A stretch of DNA of 64,000 nt from Alectryocaccobium sp964389285 (GTDB lineage Bacteria > Bacillota > Clostridia > Lachnospirales > Lachnospiraceae): NCBI GenBank assembly GCA_964389285.1, contig CAYMCZ010000007.1, forward strand, positions 1 through 64,000, read 5' to 3'. Below, piece by piece: positions 51,403-60,353 of this stretch; within the stretch, counting starts at the first letter, position 1, and each line of letters opens with the position of its first letter. The notes under the pieces were generated by a model, which did not search any database, was not told the DNA's origin, and worked only from the letters and a program-made list of their open reading frames with translations. The position numbers were made by a program, and so were the translations under genes.

Positions 51403-51624
51403 GGCTGTCGCCGTATGTAAATCGAATGAATATTCTGGAGGGGGCATCCGCAACGCCGGTACTTAACGAACGCAAGCCTAAGCGCTGCGTGAGTTTAGTA
51501 CCGCTGCGTGAGGGCGCTGAACGTCCAGTGGACGTTCGCTTAGCGCCGCCCGGAGCGGAGCGGAGACCAAAGTGCGAACGGTTCCCGGAAGAATATTCAT
51601 GAGACATACATATGGCGACAGCCC
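51403..51624 (+). repeat. Dispersed palindromic repeat, copy C (long form)
   Basis: Third copy of the repeat seen at 65-237 and 8358-8527. The ends are GGCTGTCGC and GCGACAGCC, followed by TTTTTT. It is about 50 bases longer than the others because of an inserted stretch that contains a perfect palindrome, GAACGTCCA/TGGACGTTC, and a GGAGCGGAGCGGAG run. It lies between two converging genes, so it probably ends both transcripts. Confidence 0.75.
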
Positions 51625-51646
51625 TTTTTTATCAGCCGGCACATCT

Positions 51647-51958
51647 TTACTTTTTTTTCATGGAATCTATGATCTCCTGATATTTGGAGATCACATATCC
51701 GTAACTTTCTTTCCTGTGCGGCAGGGCACAGTCCGAACAATCCTTAAATCCGCTGTCCGTATATTTGAAATTTCCTCCGCAGTTTTCACCCAGACAGTAA
51801 AGCGGACAATAACAGAACAGACAATTGAACTCCTCTTCGTCCGTCACTTTATGACACGGAAAAAACTCACATTCTTTATGCGAAAAGAAAGAATATTTCT
51901 TTCCGGCCCAGTAGGGCTGATCCGCTTTTTGCATATCATTGTTTTTTTCTTTGCCCAT
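51647..51958 (-). CDS. Cysteine-rich small domain protein
   Basis: The 103-residue protein contains about ten cysteines, in CEFFPCH, CLFCYCPLYCLGENCGG and CSDCALPH, spaced as in the PF04071 cysteine-rich small domain. It probably binds metal. The domain is found alone or fused to cobalamin-synthesis proteins; no direct function is known to me. AGGAGG precedes the ATG. It is downstream of gdhA and separated from it by a terminator. Confidence 0.85.
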   Translation of the reverse strand: MGKEKNNDMQKADQPYWAGKKYSFFSHKECEFFPCHKVTDEEEFNCLFCYCPLYCLGENCGGNFKYTDSGFKDCSDCALPHRKESYGYVISKYQEIIDSMKKK

Positions 51959-51981
51959 ACCCTTTCCTCCTTATATGCGTT

Positions 51982-52015
51982 AAAAGGCTGCCGCACTGTT
52001 TTTAGCGTGGCAGCC
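51982..52015 (-). terminator. Terminator after gdhA
   Basis: GGCTGCC pairs with GGCAGCC, with extra inner pairs, and TTTT follows on the minus strand. It lies about 45 bases past the gdhA stop. Confidence 0.75.
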
Positions 52016-52060
52016 CTGATCTTTTTTATATTATCACGTTTCAGTCAGAATCTTATTATA

Positions 52061-53401
52061 TTATACGATACCCTGACACATCATAGCGTCAGCAACCTTC
52101 TCGAACGCGGCAATATTTGCGCCGATCACGAAGTTGCCTTTATGTCCGTATTTCTCCGCAGCTTCGGATACTTTGCGGTAGATATCAACCATGATTTCTT
52201 TGAGCATGCCGTCAACCTTTTCAAATGACCAGCTGAGTCTCTCGGAGTTCTGGCTCATTTCGAGCGCGGAAACCGCTACGCCGCCTGCGTTTGCAGCCTT
52301 GGACGGCATAAGGAGGAAGTCATTGTCAAGGAAGAAGTTAACAGCCTCTGTCGTACAGGGCATGTTTGAACCTTCGCAAACCACACGGCAGCCGTTGTCA
52401 TAAAGAGCTTTAGCGCCTTCGATACCCATTTCGTTCTGCGTAGCGCAGGGAACGGCGATATCACAGGGTACGGTCCAGATGTTTCTGCAGCCCTCGTAGT
52501 ATTTAGCCGTAGGCACACGGTCAACGTATTCTTTGATGCGGCCCCTCTTAACCTGTTTGATATCGCAGAGAACTTCGAAATTAATGCCGTTTTCATCGAC
52601 AATATATCCGTTTGAGTCAGAACAGGTGATAACGTTTGCGCCGAGCTGCTGAGCTTTTTTGATGGCGTACTGAGCGACATTGCCCGAACCCGAGATAACA
52701 ACCGTTTTGCCTTTAATGTCTTTTCCGTTTTGTTTGAGCATCTCTTCCAGACAGTAGATGATGCCGAAGCCCGTAGCTTCCGTTCTTGCGAGCGAACCGC
52801 CGTAAGAAAGTCCTTTTCCGGTCAGAACGCCTGCTTCATAAGCGCTTGTGATCCTCTTGTACTGGCCGTAAAGATAACCGATTTCGCGTCCGCCTACACC
52901 GATATCTCCTGCCGGTACGTCGATATCCTGTCCGATATATTTGTAAAGCTCTGTCATATAGGCCTGGCAGAATTTCATAACTTCACGGTCACTCTTTCCG
53001 TGAGGATCGAAGTCGGAACCGCCTTTTCCGCCGCCGATAGCAAGGCCTGTAAGAGTATTTTTGAAGATCTGTTCGAATCCGAGGAATTTAAGAATACCCT
53101 GGTTTACCGACGGATGATATCTGAGTCCGCCCTTGTACGGCCCTATAGCCGAGCTGTACTGAACACGGTAACCCATGTTTACCTGAACTTTGTTGTTGTC
53201 GTCGATCCAGGGAACACGGAACTCCACGATCCTTTCCGGCTCAGTCATCCTCTCAAGAAGCGCGGCTTCTTCGTATTCGGGATGAGCTTCGATAACCGGT
53301 GCGATGGACTCGAGAACTTCCTCGATAGTCTGGATATACTCCGGCTGGTAATAATACCTTTCTTTCAGATCCGCCAATACTCTTTCAACGTACTTACTCA
53401 T
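52061..53401 (-). CDS. gdhA: Glutamate dehydrogenase GdhA
   Basis: Interconverts 2-oxoglutarate plus ammonia and glutamate. The 446-residue hexameric-type enzyme has the substrate Lys region GGGKGGSDFDPHGKSDREVM near residue 125 and DVPAGDIGVGGREIGYL. The nucleotide motif VISGSGNVAQYAIKKAQQLG is near residue 235. The class is usually NADP-dependent, but cofactor choice cannot be decided here. It could capture ammonia freed by enamidase. GGAGG precedes the ATG. Confidence 0.95.
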   Translation of the reverse strand: MSKYVERVLADLKERYYYQPEYIQTIEEVLESIAPVIEAHPEYEEAALLERMTEPERIVEFRVPWIDDNNKVQVNMGYRVQYSSAIGPYKGGLRYHPSVNQGILKFLGFEQIFKNTLTGLAIGGGKGGSDFDPHGKSDREVMKFCQAYMTELYKYIGQDIDVPAGDIGVGGREIGYLYGQYKRITSAYEAGVLTGKGLSYGGSLARTEATGFGIIYCLEEMLKQNGKDIKGKTVVISGSGNVAQYAIKKAQQLGANVITCSDSNGYIVDENGINFEVLCDIKQVKRGRIKEYVDRVPTAKYYEGCRNIWTVPCDIAVPCATQNEMGIEGAKALYDNGCRVVCEGSNMPCTTEAVNFFLDNDFLLMPSKAANAGGVAVSALEMSQNSERLSWSFEKVDGMLKEIMVDIYRKVSEAAEKYGHKGNFVIGANIAAFEKVADAMMCQGIV

Positions 53402-53462
53402 ATGATACCTCCATAATATCCGTCTGACAGCCTTTCAGACTTTTTTCAAAAAATTTAGTAAA

Positions 53463-53491
53463 ATGATAGCACATTTTTTCACCGTGTACAA
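53463..53491 (-). promoter_or_regulatory. Promoter of gdhA
   Basis: Minus-strand TTGTAC (53486-53491), 17 bases, TATCAT (53463-53468), about 60 bases before the gdhA start. Confidence 0.55.
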
Positions 53492-53612
53492 GTCTTTTTT
53501 TCAAGTAATAAATCTTTTTTTTGCAGTTTGGTCGTTTGTTATGCGGCAAAAACCCGTTTTTTCGCAAGTTCCGCAGCCGCGTCCTGCATTTTCGCCTGAA
53601 TTTGCCCGGTCT

Positions 53613-55094
53613 TTATGAAAACTCCCTGCAATATCCGATGTATTCATTCATCAGGCTTGTCGTATCCTTCTGTGTGACAAACATATTTGCCCAAAGCCTG
53701 TTTACGAAATCCATAAGCGTCATTCGAAGCAGCGTATTGGTCACTATACAGTACCGCCTCTCGTCTTCATTTTTTTTGCTCAGAAATCTCATGGAATTAT
53801 CATGTCCGAAAAGACTCGGTATCGGCTGATGCTTGACGTTTGAAAACTCCGTCCTGTCAACTATCCTGAATTTAAAACTCTCGGGGTATGTCTTAATCAG
53901 GTTGTCTATATTCATAAGGACATTCAGCCTGAGCTGCACCGGCATTATATACTGGTTGCCGCACGCCCTGACCTTTCCGTTGTAAACAAAGTCATCCATG
54001 GCCTGTCTGGCGATGATGCATCTGTGCTCTTTGCCATTGGCCAGATTGTCCGTAAGCTGCTCAAACTGGACGGAAGCCGCCTCATAGGTTTTGTCGTCAT
54101 CGGCGAAAAGCTGTCTCGTCGTTTTTCTGTCGAAATATGCCGAATTCATGTTTGAAAGCAGCATATCGTGGGTTATTTTCCAGTAAATGCGCCCGCCTTT
54201 CTCTCCGAGCATTTCATCTGTAATATCCTCCTCTGAAAACAGCGGTACGGCCGCCGGCACGACATATGCCTTTATCATGGAAAGAGCGCGGGCTATTTCC
54301 TGTTCCTCCCTGATGATATTTTCAAATATCCATCCTCTTTCGGTCTCGCAGCCCGCCTTGTACATAAGGCCGCCCAGGATGATCACGATACCCGTGCCGC
54401 CTATGGGACAGCTTGCAAAACATCTCTGTATGCAGCTCGGCTGTATAATATAATTTAAAAATGCGGAAATAACTTTTTCGGAATGGTATCTGCTCAGGCT
54501 TTCTTCGGAAATCATCACGTCTATCCTGCCTGATTCAAAGCCGCAGAGGTTTACGATATTCTGAACGTCTGCCAGAAACATGATATCCTGCACGGAAACT
54601 TTCTGCAGATCGTACAGAATCTTCATATTAAGAGAATCGGAGTGTGCCCTTATTTTTTCCAGTTCATGCCTGATGGCTTCAAGGCGGTTTTCCTCATAGC
54701 CCGTTCCGTAATATCTGCTTTCCGATTTAACTGATGTGCTTTTAATATTTCTGCCCGTTTTAGCAACCGATGTCATGAGCATGTCCGTAACGGCCTTGTA
54801 AAGATCGGCGTTTAAAACATCCGTATCGTTAAAGGCGTTGTCCTTTTCCTCGGGACTTTTATATATGTCATGCAAAGCGCAGAACTCGGAAATCTGGTGT
54901 CTTTTGCTCTTTGAAATAATAAGGTTAGTTATGGCCTCACATATCGACGGCATGGCACTGCTTGCCGGAACGGCTACGGATTTGACCCATTTGCTGATAT
55001 AAGAAGGGTCATAGCCTACCGCAACCGCGACGTCTATATATCTCAGGTTAAAAAAAGTCAGAATCTCTTTAAGCCGATTTCCAAAACTTCTCAT
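53613..55094 (-). CDS. Large protein with N-terminal helix-turn-helix, unknown family
   Basis: The 493-residue product begins with a phage-repressor-like helix-turn-helix (NRLKEILTFFNLRYIDVAVA, then VGYDPSYISKWVKSVAVP). The remaining 400 or so residues have no domain I recognise. They are soluble and mixed, with CIQRCFASCPIGGTGIVIILGG in the middle and a basic C terminus. The ATG at 55094 has AAGGAG 8 bases upstream. It stands alone between gdhA and a lipoprotein gene. It probably regulates transcription with a large sensor domain (inference). Confidence 0.7.
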   Translation of the reverse strand: MRSFGNRLKEILTFFNLRYIDVAVAVGYDPSYISKWVKSVAVPASSAMPSICEAITNLIISKSKRHQISEFCALHDIYKSPEEKDNAFNDTDVLNADLYKAVTDMLMTSVAKTGRNIKSTSVKSESRYYGTGYEENRLEAIRHELEKIRAHSDSLNMKILYDLQKVSVQDIMFLADVQNIVNLCGFESGRIDVMISEESLSRYHSEKVISAFLNYIIQPSCIQRCFASCPIGGTGIVIILGGLMYKAGCETERGWIFENIIREEQEIARALSMIKAYVVPAAVPLFSEEDITDEMLGEKGGRIYWKITHDMLLSNMNSAYFDRKTTRQLFADDDKTYEAASVQFEQLTDNLANGKEHRCIIARQAMDDFVYNGKVRACGNQYIMPVQLRLNVLMNIDNLIKTYPESFKFRIVDRTEFSNVKHQPIPSLFGHDNSMRFLSKKNEDERRYCIVTNTLLRMTLMDFVNRLWANMFVTQKDTTSLMNEYIGYCREFS

Positions 55095-55196
55095 GAACTC
55101 CACTCCTTCTGACGCCGGTAAATCCGGGCTTTTCACGAAACGGAAACTACATGAATCATTTTATAATGACATGAATTTTTTATCAACATTTTTTTC

Positions 55197-55228
55197 ATGA
55201 AAAAAACCGGCACCAAAATGATGCCGGC
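55197..55228 (-). terminator. Terminator after the 55272 lipoprotein gene
   Basis: On the minus strand CCGGCA pairs with TGCCGG around a short loop and is followed by seven T. Confidence 0.8.
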
Positions 55229-55271
55229 AACGGAGAAATATATTCGTTTTTTCTGACATGAAAAACGATAT

Positions 55272-55682
55272 TTATTTCGCAAATGACATACTCATACCCG
55301 ATTCTTCATCGGAAATGGTGATAGAGTCTTCGGCAATGCTGCCTAAAATATCAGAGCCATCTGACGAAAGAGTGATAGCCATTCCGTCTTCTACCCATGT
55401 CCCCTCAATGCTTTCCATACCTGTAAGTCCCGAAGGATCCGCTAATACAAATGTACCGTCTGCTTCAAGAGTCAGCGTGATGTCAAATTCATCCATTCCG
55501 AACTGCGCAGCAAGCTCGTTGAGCTCAGCTATCGTCATGGTTGTACCTGATTCGGTATTTTCCGTAAGGTGATAAGTACCTGCAGCCTTGCTTTCGCCGC
55601 CGCCGCTGCCGCCGCATGCAACGAGTGTCACCGATGCCACTGCAACCGCTGCAACCGCACCTATAGCTTTGATTTTTCTCAT
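55272..55682 (-). CDS. Small lipoprotein with lipocalin-like domain
   Basis: The 136-residue product has a lipoprotein signal ending VTLVAC and a Gly/Ser linker. After it comes a compact beta-rich domain (AGTYHLTENTES, GTFVLADPSGLTGMES, IEGTWVEDGMAITLS) that resembles small lipocalin-like domains often seen in Lachnospiraceae. The ATG at 55682 has GGAGG 5 bases upstream. No function can be given. Confidence 0.75.
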   Translation of the reverse strand: MRKIKAIGAVAAVAVASVTLVACGGSGGGESKAAGTYHLTENTESGTTMTIAELNELAAQFGMDEFDITLTLEADGTFVLADPSGLTGMESIEGTWVEDGMAITLSSDGSDILGSIAEDSITISDEESGMSMSFAK

Positions 55683-55829
55683 GTTTTCCTCCAAACCGCG
55701 GGTTAGCTATCCGCTCAATAATAATATAGACCTATTATAGTATAAATACTTATGTTGTCAACAATTATTAATATAAAATCGAAAGCATCTTCTTAGGTTC
55801 ATATTAATCCGTATGGGCTTTTAAAATAA

Positions 55830-56795
55830 TCATTTGCGCTTCATAACTTCATGAACGGCTTTTATTATATCTTCGGCAAGCAGGTTATATTCTTTCATCA
55901 GGAAATCCTGATCTCCCACCTGACCGTACCTGTCTTTAATGCCGACCATCTCGACCGGAACGGGGTCGTGTTTTACGAGCACGTTCGCAACCACTGATCC
56001 GAGGCCGCAGCCGACATGATGATTTTCGGCCGTTACGATACATCCTGTTTCCTTTGCAGCCTTAATGATAAGCTCTTCATCTATGGGTTTCCAGGTAAAC
56101 ATGTCTATGACCCTTGCGGAAATCCCCTCTCCCGCAAGAAGCTCCTGCGCTTTCAGCGCCTCGTCCACCATAATGCCCGAAGCTATGACGGTTACGTCGC
56201 TTCCGTCGCGAAGCGTCACGCCCTTGCCTATTTCGAATTTTGAACCGTCTTCATAAATCCGTTTTATGCCTTTGCGTACCATACGCATATAAGTAATTTT
56301 CCCGCAGGACGCGCACGCCTTTGTCATGTCATACGTCTGGGCATAATCACATACGTCAAGTACTACCGAGCCGGGAATACTGAGGTAGAGGCCGCCGTCC
56401 TCGAAAGGCATATGAGTCGCTCCGTTAAAAGCCGCCGACACACCCGGATCGGATCCGATAATATGAACCGCGACCTGCGACAGACCAACCGAAAGATACG
56501 CCTGATCAAAAGCTCTTCTGGAAATAAAACAGCCGAAAGAATGTATAAATACCTTCATGCCCGCCGCGGCCATTCCTCCGGCAATACCCATGGCGTTTTG
56601 TTCGGCGATCCCGGCGTTGATAATTCTGCCGGGAAAATCCTTTCGGATTTTATGAACGCCGATACAGCTTTCCAGATCACAGTCGATGTGTACGGTTTTT
56701 TCATCTTCGGCCATCAGCTCTTTCAAAGCGGCAATATATGCCTCTCTGTTGGCCCTTTTATCTTTTTCGTGCTTTCCGATCAACGTAAAACTCAT
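55830..56795 (-). CDS. Transketolase, C-terminal subunit
   Basis: The 321-residue protein holds the pyrimidine-binding and C-terminal domains of transketolase (AGIAEQNAMGIAGGMAAAG near residue 63, HHVGCGLGSVVANVL near 270). With the N-terminal subunit encoded just upstream (4-base overlap) it moves two-carbon units between sugar phosphates. Split transketolases are usual in Clostridia. Confidence 0.93.
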   Translation of the reverse strand: MSFTLIGKHEKDKRANREAYIAALKELMAEDEKTVHIDCDLESCIGVHKIRKDFPGRIINAGIAEQNAMGIAGGMAAAGMKVFIHSFGCFISRRAFDQAYLSVGLSQVAVHIIGSDPGVSAAFNGATHMPFEDGGLYLSIPGSVVLDVCDYAQTYDMTKACASCGKITYMRMVRKGIKRIYEDGSKFEIGKGVTLRDGSDVTVIASGIMVDEALKAQELLAGEGISARVIDMFTWKPIDEELIIKAAKETGCIVTAENHHVGCGLGSVVANVLVKHDPVPVEMVGIKDRYGQVGDQDFLMKEYNLLAEDIIKAVHEVMKRK

Positions 56796-57667
56796 TTGCC
56801 TGCCTCCTTTGATGAAGACGCTTCTTTTTCAGCTTCGTACACGGCCTGAGCTGCCGCTATCGCCTCCGCCCATGCTTCCGGCGGAACATTTGAGGAATGT
56901 TCCCGTGTAGCCTCCGCAAATGTGGCGCCTTTGCCTTTTATGGTATTTAATATGATGCAGGTGGGAATCTCTTTCGTGTCATACGCTTCCGCGATTGCGT
57001 CATATATCTTTTCTATGTCATTGCCGTCTTCAAGGTTGATGACATTCCATCCGAAGGCATCGAATTTGGCTCCTATGCCTTTTTTGTGACTCATGATTTC
57101 TTCGCACGGACCGTCAAGCTGAAGTTTATTGTCATCCACAAGGCAAATCAGGTTGTCCAGATTGTAATGCGCGGCAAACTGCGCCGCCTCCCATACCTGT
57201 CCTTCGTCAGCTTCACCGTCTCCGACTATTACGAAAACCCTGTTGTCCCTTTTTTGGAGTTTGTGTGCAAGAGCCGCTCCCACGGCTTCGCTTATACCTG
57301 TTCCGAGCGAGCCTGCCGTAAGGTCAACGCCTTTCGTCTTTCTCCTGTCTGTATGAGAGGGAAACGCCGTGTAGGGCTGGTTCAGGGTGTAGGCTTCACT
57401 GACCGGATAGTATCCCATTATGCCGAGCACCGCGTACATCACCGGACCGGCATGTCCTTTTGAAAGGCACATCCAGTCGCGGCCTTCCCATTCCGGATTT
57501 TTCGGATCAAATTTCAGATATCCGCCGTAAATCACAGCCATGGCGTCGGCTATCGACATGGAGCCTCCGACATGTCCGAATCCTCTTGCTCCAATGATTT
57601 TCAAAGTCTCAACCCGGATATGTGCAGCAAGCGCCTTAAGCTCCTGCATTTTTTCCTGCTTAGTCAT
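56792..57667 (-). CDS. Transketolase, N-terminal subunit
   Basis: The 291-residue protein binds thiamine diphosphate; the motif GDGEADEGQVWEAAQFAAHY near residue 150, ending in NLDNL, is clear. GHVGGSMSIADAMAVIYGGYL near residue 30 is also typical. It overlaps the C-terminal subunit gene by 4 bases, so the two are co-translated. It follows the SseB-like gene by 30 bases. Confidence 0.94.
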   Translation of the reverse strand: MTKQEKMQELKALAAHIRVETLKIIGARGFGHVGGSMSIADAMAVIYGGYLKFDPKNPEWEGRDWMCLSKGHAGPVMYAVLGIMGYYPVSEAYTLNQPYTAFPSHTDRRKTKGVDLTAGSLGTGISEAVGAALAHKLQKRDNRVFVIVGDGEADEGQVWEAAQFAAHYNLDNLICLVDDNKLQLDGPCEEIMSHKKGIGAKFDAFGWNVINLEDGNDIEKIYDAIAEAYDTKEIPTCIILNTIKGKGATFAEATREHSSNVPPEAWAEAIAAAQAVYEAEKEASSSKEAGK

Positions 57668-57697
57668 TTAAAAGCCCCTTTCCGTCATTTCAAAACC

Positions 57698-58492
57698 TCA
57701 TATGAACATCTTGTGGATCCTGTCGATCTGCGCCCTTGTCAGCACCAGTCCGAAAGCCGCCGGATCGATGATAATGCCATCCGCCTTTTCAGGTATGTGT
57801 TTATAAATATCTTTAAATTCCACAGGCAGCAGCCTGAACCTTACGTCTTTTTGTTTTGCGTTAAACGCCTTAAAATCATTGGCAGTGGAGTAAAACGGTA
57901 TAAATTCCTTGCCGTCGTTTGTTTTGAGGAGGGGAATCTTGATCTCTGTTTTATTCTTTTCGGTATTAATCTCCGCGCCCGCCAAAATAAAACGCGACCG
58001 GGCTATGTTTGCCAGCATCTCTTCTTCAAGCTCACGCAAGGCCGTCATTTCCTCTTTGGTTTTCTCGGACTTTTTCCTGGCTTCCTGAAGAAAATACATG
58101 GCAGATATCTGGAATTCCGGATTCGCGAAAGGAAGCTTGTCGTTTTTCATGGCCTCCACGTCCGGCTGTTTAATAAGCTTTTCAACCCCTATGCCTATCT
58201 CATTGCCGTCGCTGAGCACGACCTTGTCTATTCCGATAGGAGCCAGACTTTTTAAAAAGCCCGTTATGGTTTTGCCCGTGAGTTTTCCCACATTCAGAGA
58301 GTGGTTTTTTTCTTCCAGATAGTGCTTCTGTCTGGCGGCAGCCTCTTTTTCATCCGTGAACACAAAGACCTGGTCTTCCAGTGTGTCCGGATCACATTCG
58401 ACATAAGGATGTTTGGTCGCCACGGAAATAAGCACGTAGATTGTACTTAACTTCTGAAATTTTTTTGCGTAAAAATCATTGCTGATCGTCAT
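57698..58492 (-). CDS. SseB-like domain protein
   Basis: The 264-residue protein has two similar mixed domains. The C-terminal one, FIPFYSTANDFKAFNAKQKD to AFGLVLTRAQIDRI, matches the SseB N-terminal domain (PF07179). The middle is a charged helical stretch (EEMTALRELEEEMLANIAR). No enzymatic role is known. It begins 4 bases after the citrate synthase stop, so both are likely on one mRNA with transketolase behind. Confidence 0.75.
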   Translation of the reverse strand: MTISNDFYAKKFQKLSTIYVLISVATKHPYVECDPDTLEDQVFVFTDEKEAAARQKHYLEEKNHSLNVGKLTGKTITGFLKSLAPIGIDKVVLSDGNEIGIGVEKLIKQPDVEAMKNDKLPFANPEFQISAMYFLQEARKKSEKTKEEMTALRELEEEMLANIARSRFILAGAEINTEKNKTEIKIPLLKTNDGKEFIPFYSTANDFKAFNAKQKDVRFRLLPVEFKDIYKHIPEKADGIIIDPAAFGLVLTRAQIDRIHKMFI

Positions 58493-58496
58493 TTCT

Positions 58497-59852
58497 TCAA
58501 CGCTCGTTTCTTTCTATATAGTCGCGATGCTGTCCTATGTATCTGTAGGCGGGTCTGATGATCTTTCCGGCGTTTACAAGCTCCTCTATCCTGTGCGCCG
58601 ACCACCCGCTTATCCTTGCAGTGGCAAATAAAGGAGTGTACAGCTCTTTGGGGAGCCCAAGCATAGTATATACAAAACCGCTGAAAAAATCTACATTTGC
58701 GCATACGGGTTTTTTCTGATTTGTTTTTTCAAGCAGGAGCTGCTTTCCGATCCTTTCGACATTCTCATAAAGCGCGAACTCTTCTTCCGCGCCTTTCTCG
58801 ACCGCCAAACGGTTGGCAAAGCCTTTCAGGAGTACGGCTCTGGGATCCGAGAGCGTATAAATGGCATGTCCGAGCCCGTAGATCAGTCCCGAACCGTCAA
58901 ATGCTTCCTTATTTAATATCTTTGTCAGATAATCGGTTATGGCTCCCTCGTCACTCCAGTTCTTTATGTGAGCCTTAATGTCGTCAAACATCTCCTGAAC
59001 CTTGAGATTTGCGCCGCCGTGCCGAAATCCCTTTAATGAACCGAGTGAGGACGCCACCGCCGAATATGAATCCGTGCCGGAAGACGATACAACATGAGTG
59101 GTAAATGTGGAGTTGTTACCGCCGCCGTGCTCGGCATGAATAACAAGAGCGCAGTCCAGAACCTTGGCTTCGAGTTCGGTGTATTTTCCGTTTGAGTGAA
59201 GCATCTGAAGCAGGTTTTCGGAAAGCGAAAGTTCCGGTTTGGGATTTCTGATATGCAGATTTTCTCCTTTGTGATAATGTCTGTACGTGGCATATCCGTA
59301 TACCGAAAGCAGCGGCATCTTGGCGATCATACTCAGGCACTGTCTTACGACATTGTGTATGTCGATCGAATCCGCGTTGTCGTCAAACGAATACAGGGTC
59401 AGCACGCTCTGCTGAAGCGAATTCATAAGGTTCTTGCTCGGAGCACGCATGATAACGTCTCTTGTAAATTCGTCGGGCAGCTCCCTGAAGCTTGTAAGCA
59501 GCTCAACGAAGTCCATGAGTTCGGCCTCGTCCGGAAGTTCGCCGAAAAGAAGCAAATATGTGATCTCCTCAAATCCGAATCTTTTGTTTTCAAAGCCCTT
59601 TACCAGTTCCATTATATTGTATCCCTGATAAAAAAGCTCGCCTTCACAGGGAACTTTTTTCCCGCTGGCGTCAAGCGAAAATCCGTTTACATCCGATATC
59701 TCGGTGAGGCCCGTAAGCACTCCGGTACCGTTTGCGTCGCGAAGTCCCTGTTTAACGTCGTATTTTATATATAAAGACTGGTCGAATTTGCCCGCACTGC
59801 TGCTTTTTTCAACAAGTTCTTCTATTTTTTTCTCTCTTAAAAGATCATTCAT
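58497..59852 (-). CDS. gltA: Citrate synthase (citrate/2-methylcitrate synthase family)
   Basis: Condenses acetyl-CoA and oxaloacetate. The 451-residue protein is of the ordinary Si type: catalytic His in HAEHGGGNNSTFT near residue 240, His in GFRHGGAN and Asp in NVDFFSGFVYTMLG. The N terminus is about 60 residues longer than short bacterial forms. In this anaerobe it probably serves glutamate synthesis with GdhA rather than a full cycle. A 2-methylcitrate role cannot be excluded, since the pathway in this window makes propionate. GGAAAG lies before the ATG. Confidence 0.92.
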   Translation of the reverse strand: MNDLLREKKIEELVEKSSSAGKFDQSLYIKYDVKQGLRDANGTGVLTGLTEISDVNGFSLDASGKKVPCEGELFYQGYNIMELVKGFENKRFGFEEITYLLLFGELPDEAELMDFVELLTSFRELPDEFTRDVIMRAPSKNLMNSLQQSVLTLYSFDDNADSIDIHNVVRQCLSMIAKMPLLSVYGYATYRHYHKGENLHIRNPKPELSLSENLLQMLHSNGKYTELEAKVLDCALVIHAEHGGGNNSTFTTHVVSSSGTDSYSAVASSLGSLKGFRHGGANLKVQEMFDDIKAHIKNWSDEGAITDYLTKILNKEAFDGSGLIYGLGHAIYTLSDPRAVLLKGFANRLAVEKGAEEEFALYENVERIGKQLLLEKTNQKKPVCANVDFFSGFVYTMLGLPKELYTPLFATARISGWSAHRIEELVNAGKIIRPAYRYIGQHRDYIERNER

Positions 59853-60033
59853 AATCTAACTGCCTTTCCTGTTTGAAGCGCGACACTTTTGTTATGTGTC
59901 ATATGAAAAACAAACAGCCACATCCTGCGTGTTTTCAGGATTCGCCTGAAAATAATTAGCTATCTTATTATTTTTTCAAAATTTTGCAAGTTTGTCAACA
60001 AAAAAATTCATTCCGTTTTATGGTATAAAAAAA

Positions 60034-60106
60034 AGCCGAAAATCAGACTCGAACTGACGACCCCTTCATTACGAGTGAAGTGCTCTACCGACTGAGCTAT
60101 TTCGGC
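60034..60106 (-). tRNA. tRNA-Thr (anticodon CGT)
   Basis: The minus strand folds into a full cloverleaf: acceptor GCCGAAA/TTTCGGC, D stem GCTC/GAGC, anticodon stem CTTCA/TGAAG with loop CTCGTAA, and T stem GTCAG/CTGAT with loop TTCGAGT. The anticodon CGT reads ACG. CCA is not encoded; T8 follows directly and probably terminates. A good promoter lies at 60153-60181. Confidence 0.95.
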
Positions 60107-60152
60107 TTGACACGAACCAACCGCCGCAAGGCGTTAAGCCCATGTGACGAAT

Positions 60153-60181
60153 ACTATACCTTACTTTGATTAATAAGTCAA
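60153..60181 (-). promoter_or_regulatory. Promoter of tRNA-Thr
   Basis: Minus-strand TTGACT (60176-60181), 17 bases, TATAGT (60153-60158), about 47 bases before the tRNA. Confidence 0.7.
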
Positions 60182-60353
60182 GATTTTCAAAGCGAAATCC
60201 GAAACAGCTTTAAAGCAAAAAGCAAAATCCGAAACCCTGTTAAGAGAATATATCATAACAGGATTGATTTCCTCCTCATCTTTTATTATTCTTGTTATAT
60301 AAAATACCGTCAAACGAATCTTTTTTGAAAAAAATACCATGAGGAGTGAAAAT

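Noticed and set aside
51572..52228. Plus-strand frame of 218 codons over repeat C, the cysteine-rich gene and the gdhA end
   Set aside because: It crosses the repeat and a terminator and is opposite two clear genes; its hydrophobic character comes from the reverse reading.
60034..60106. tRNA-Thr as an integration site for a mobile element
   Set aside because: No integrase and no second copy of the tRNA 3' end was found in the window.
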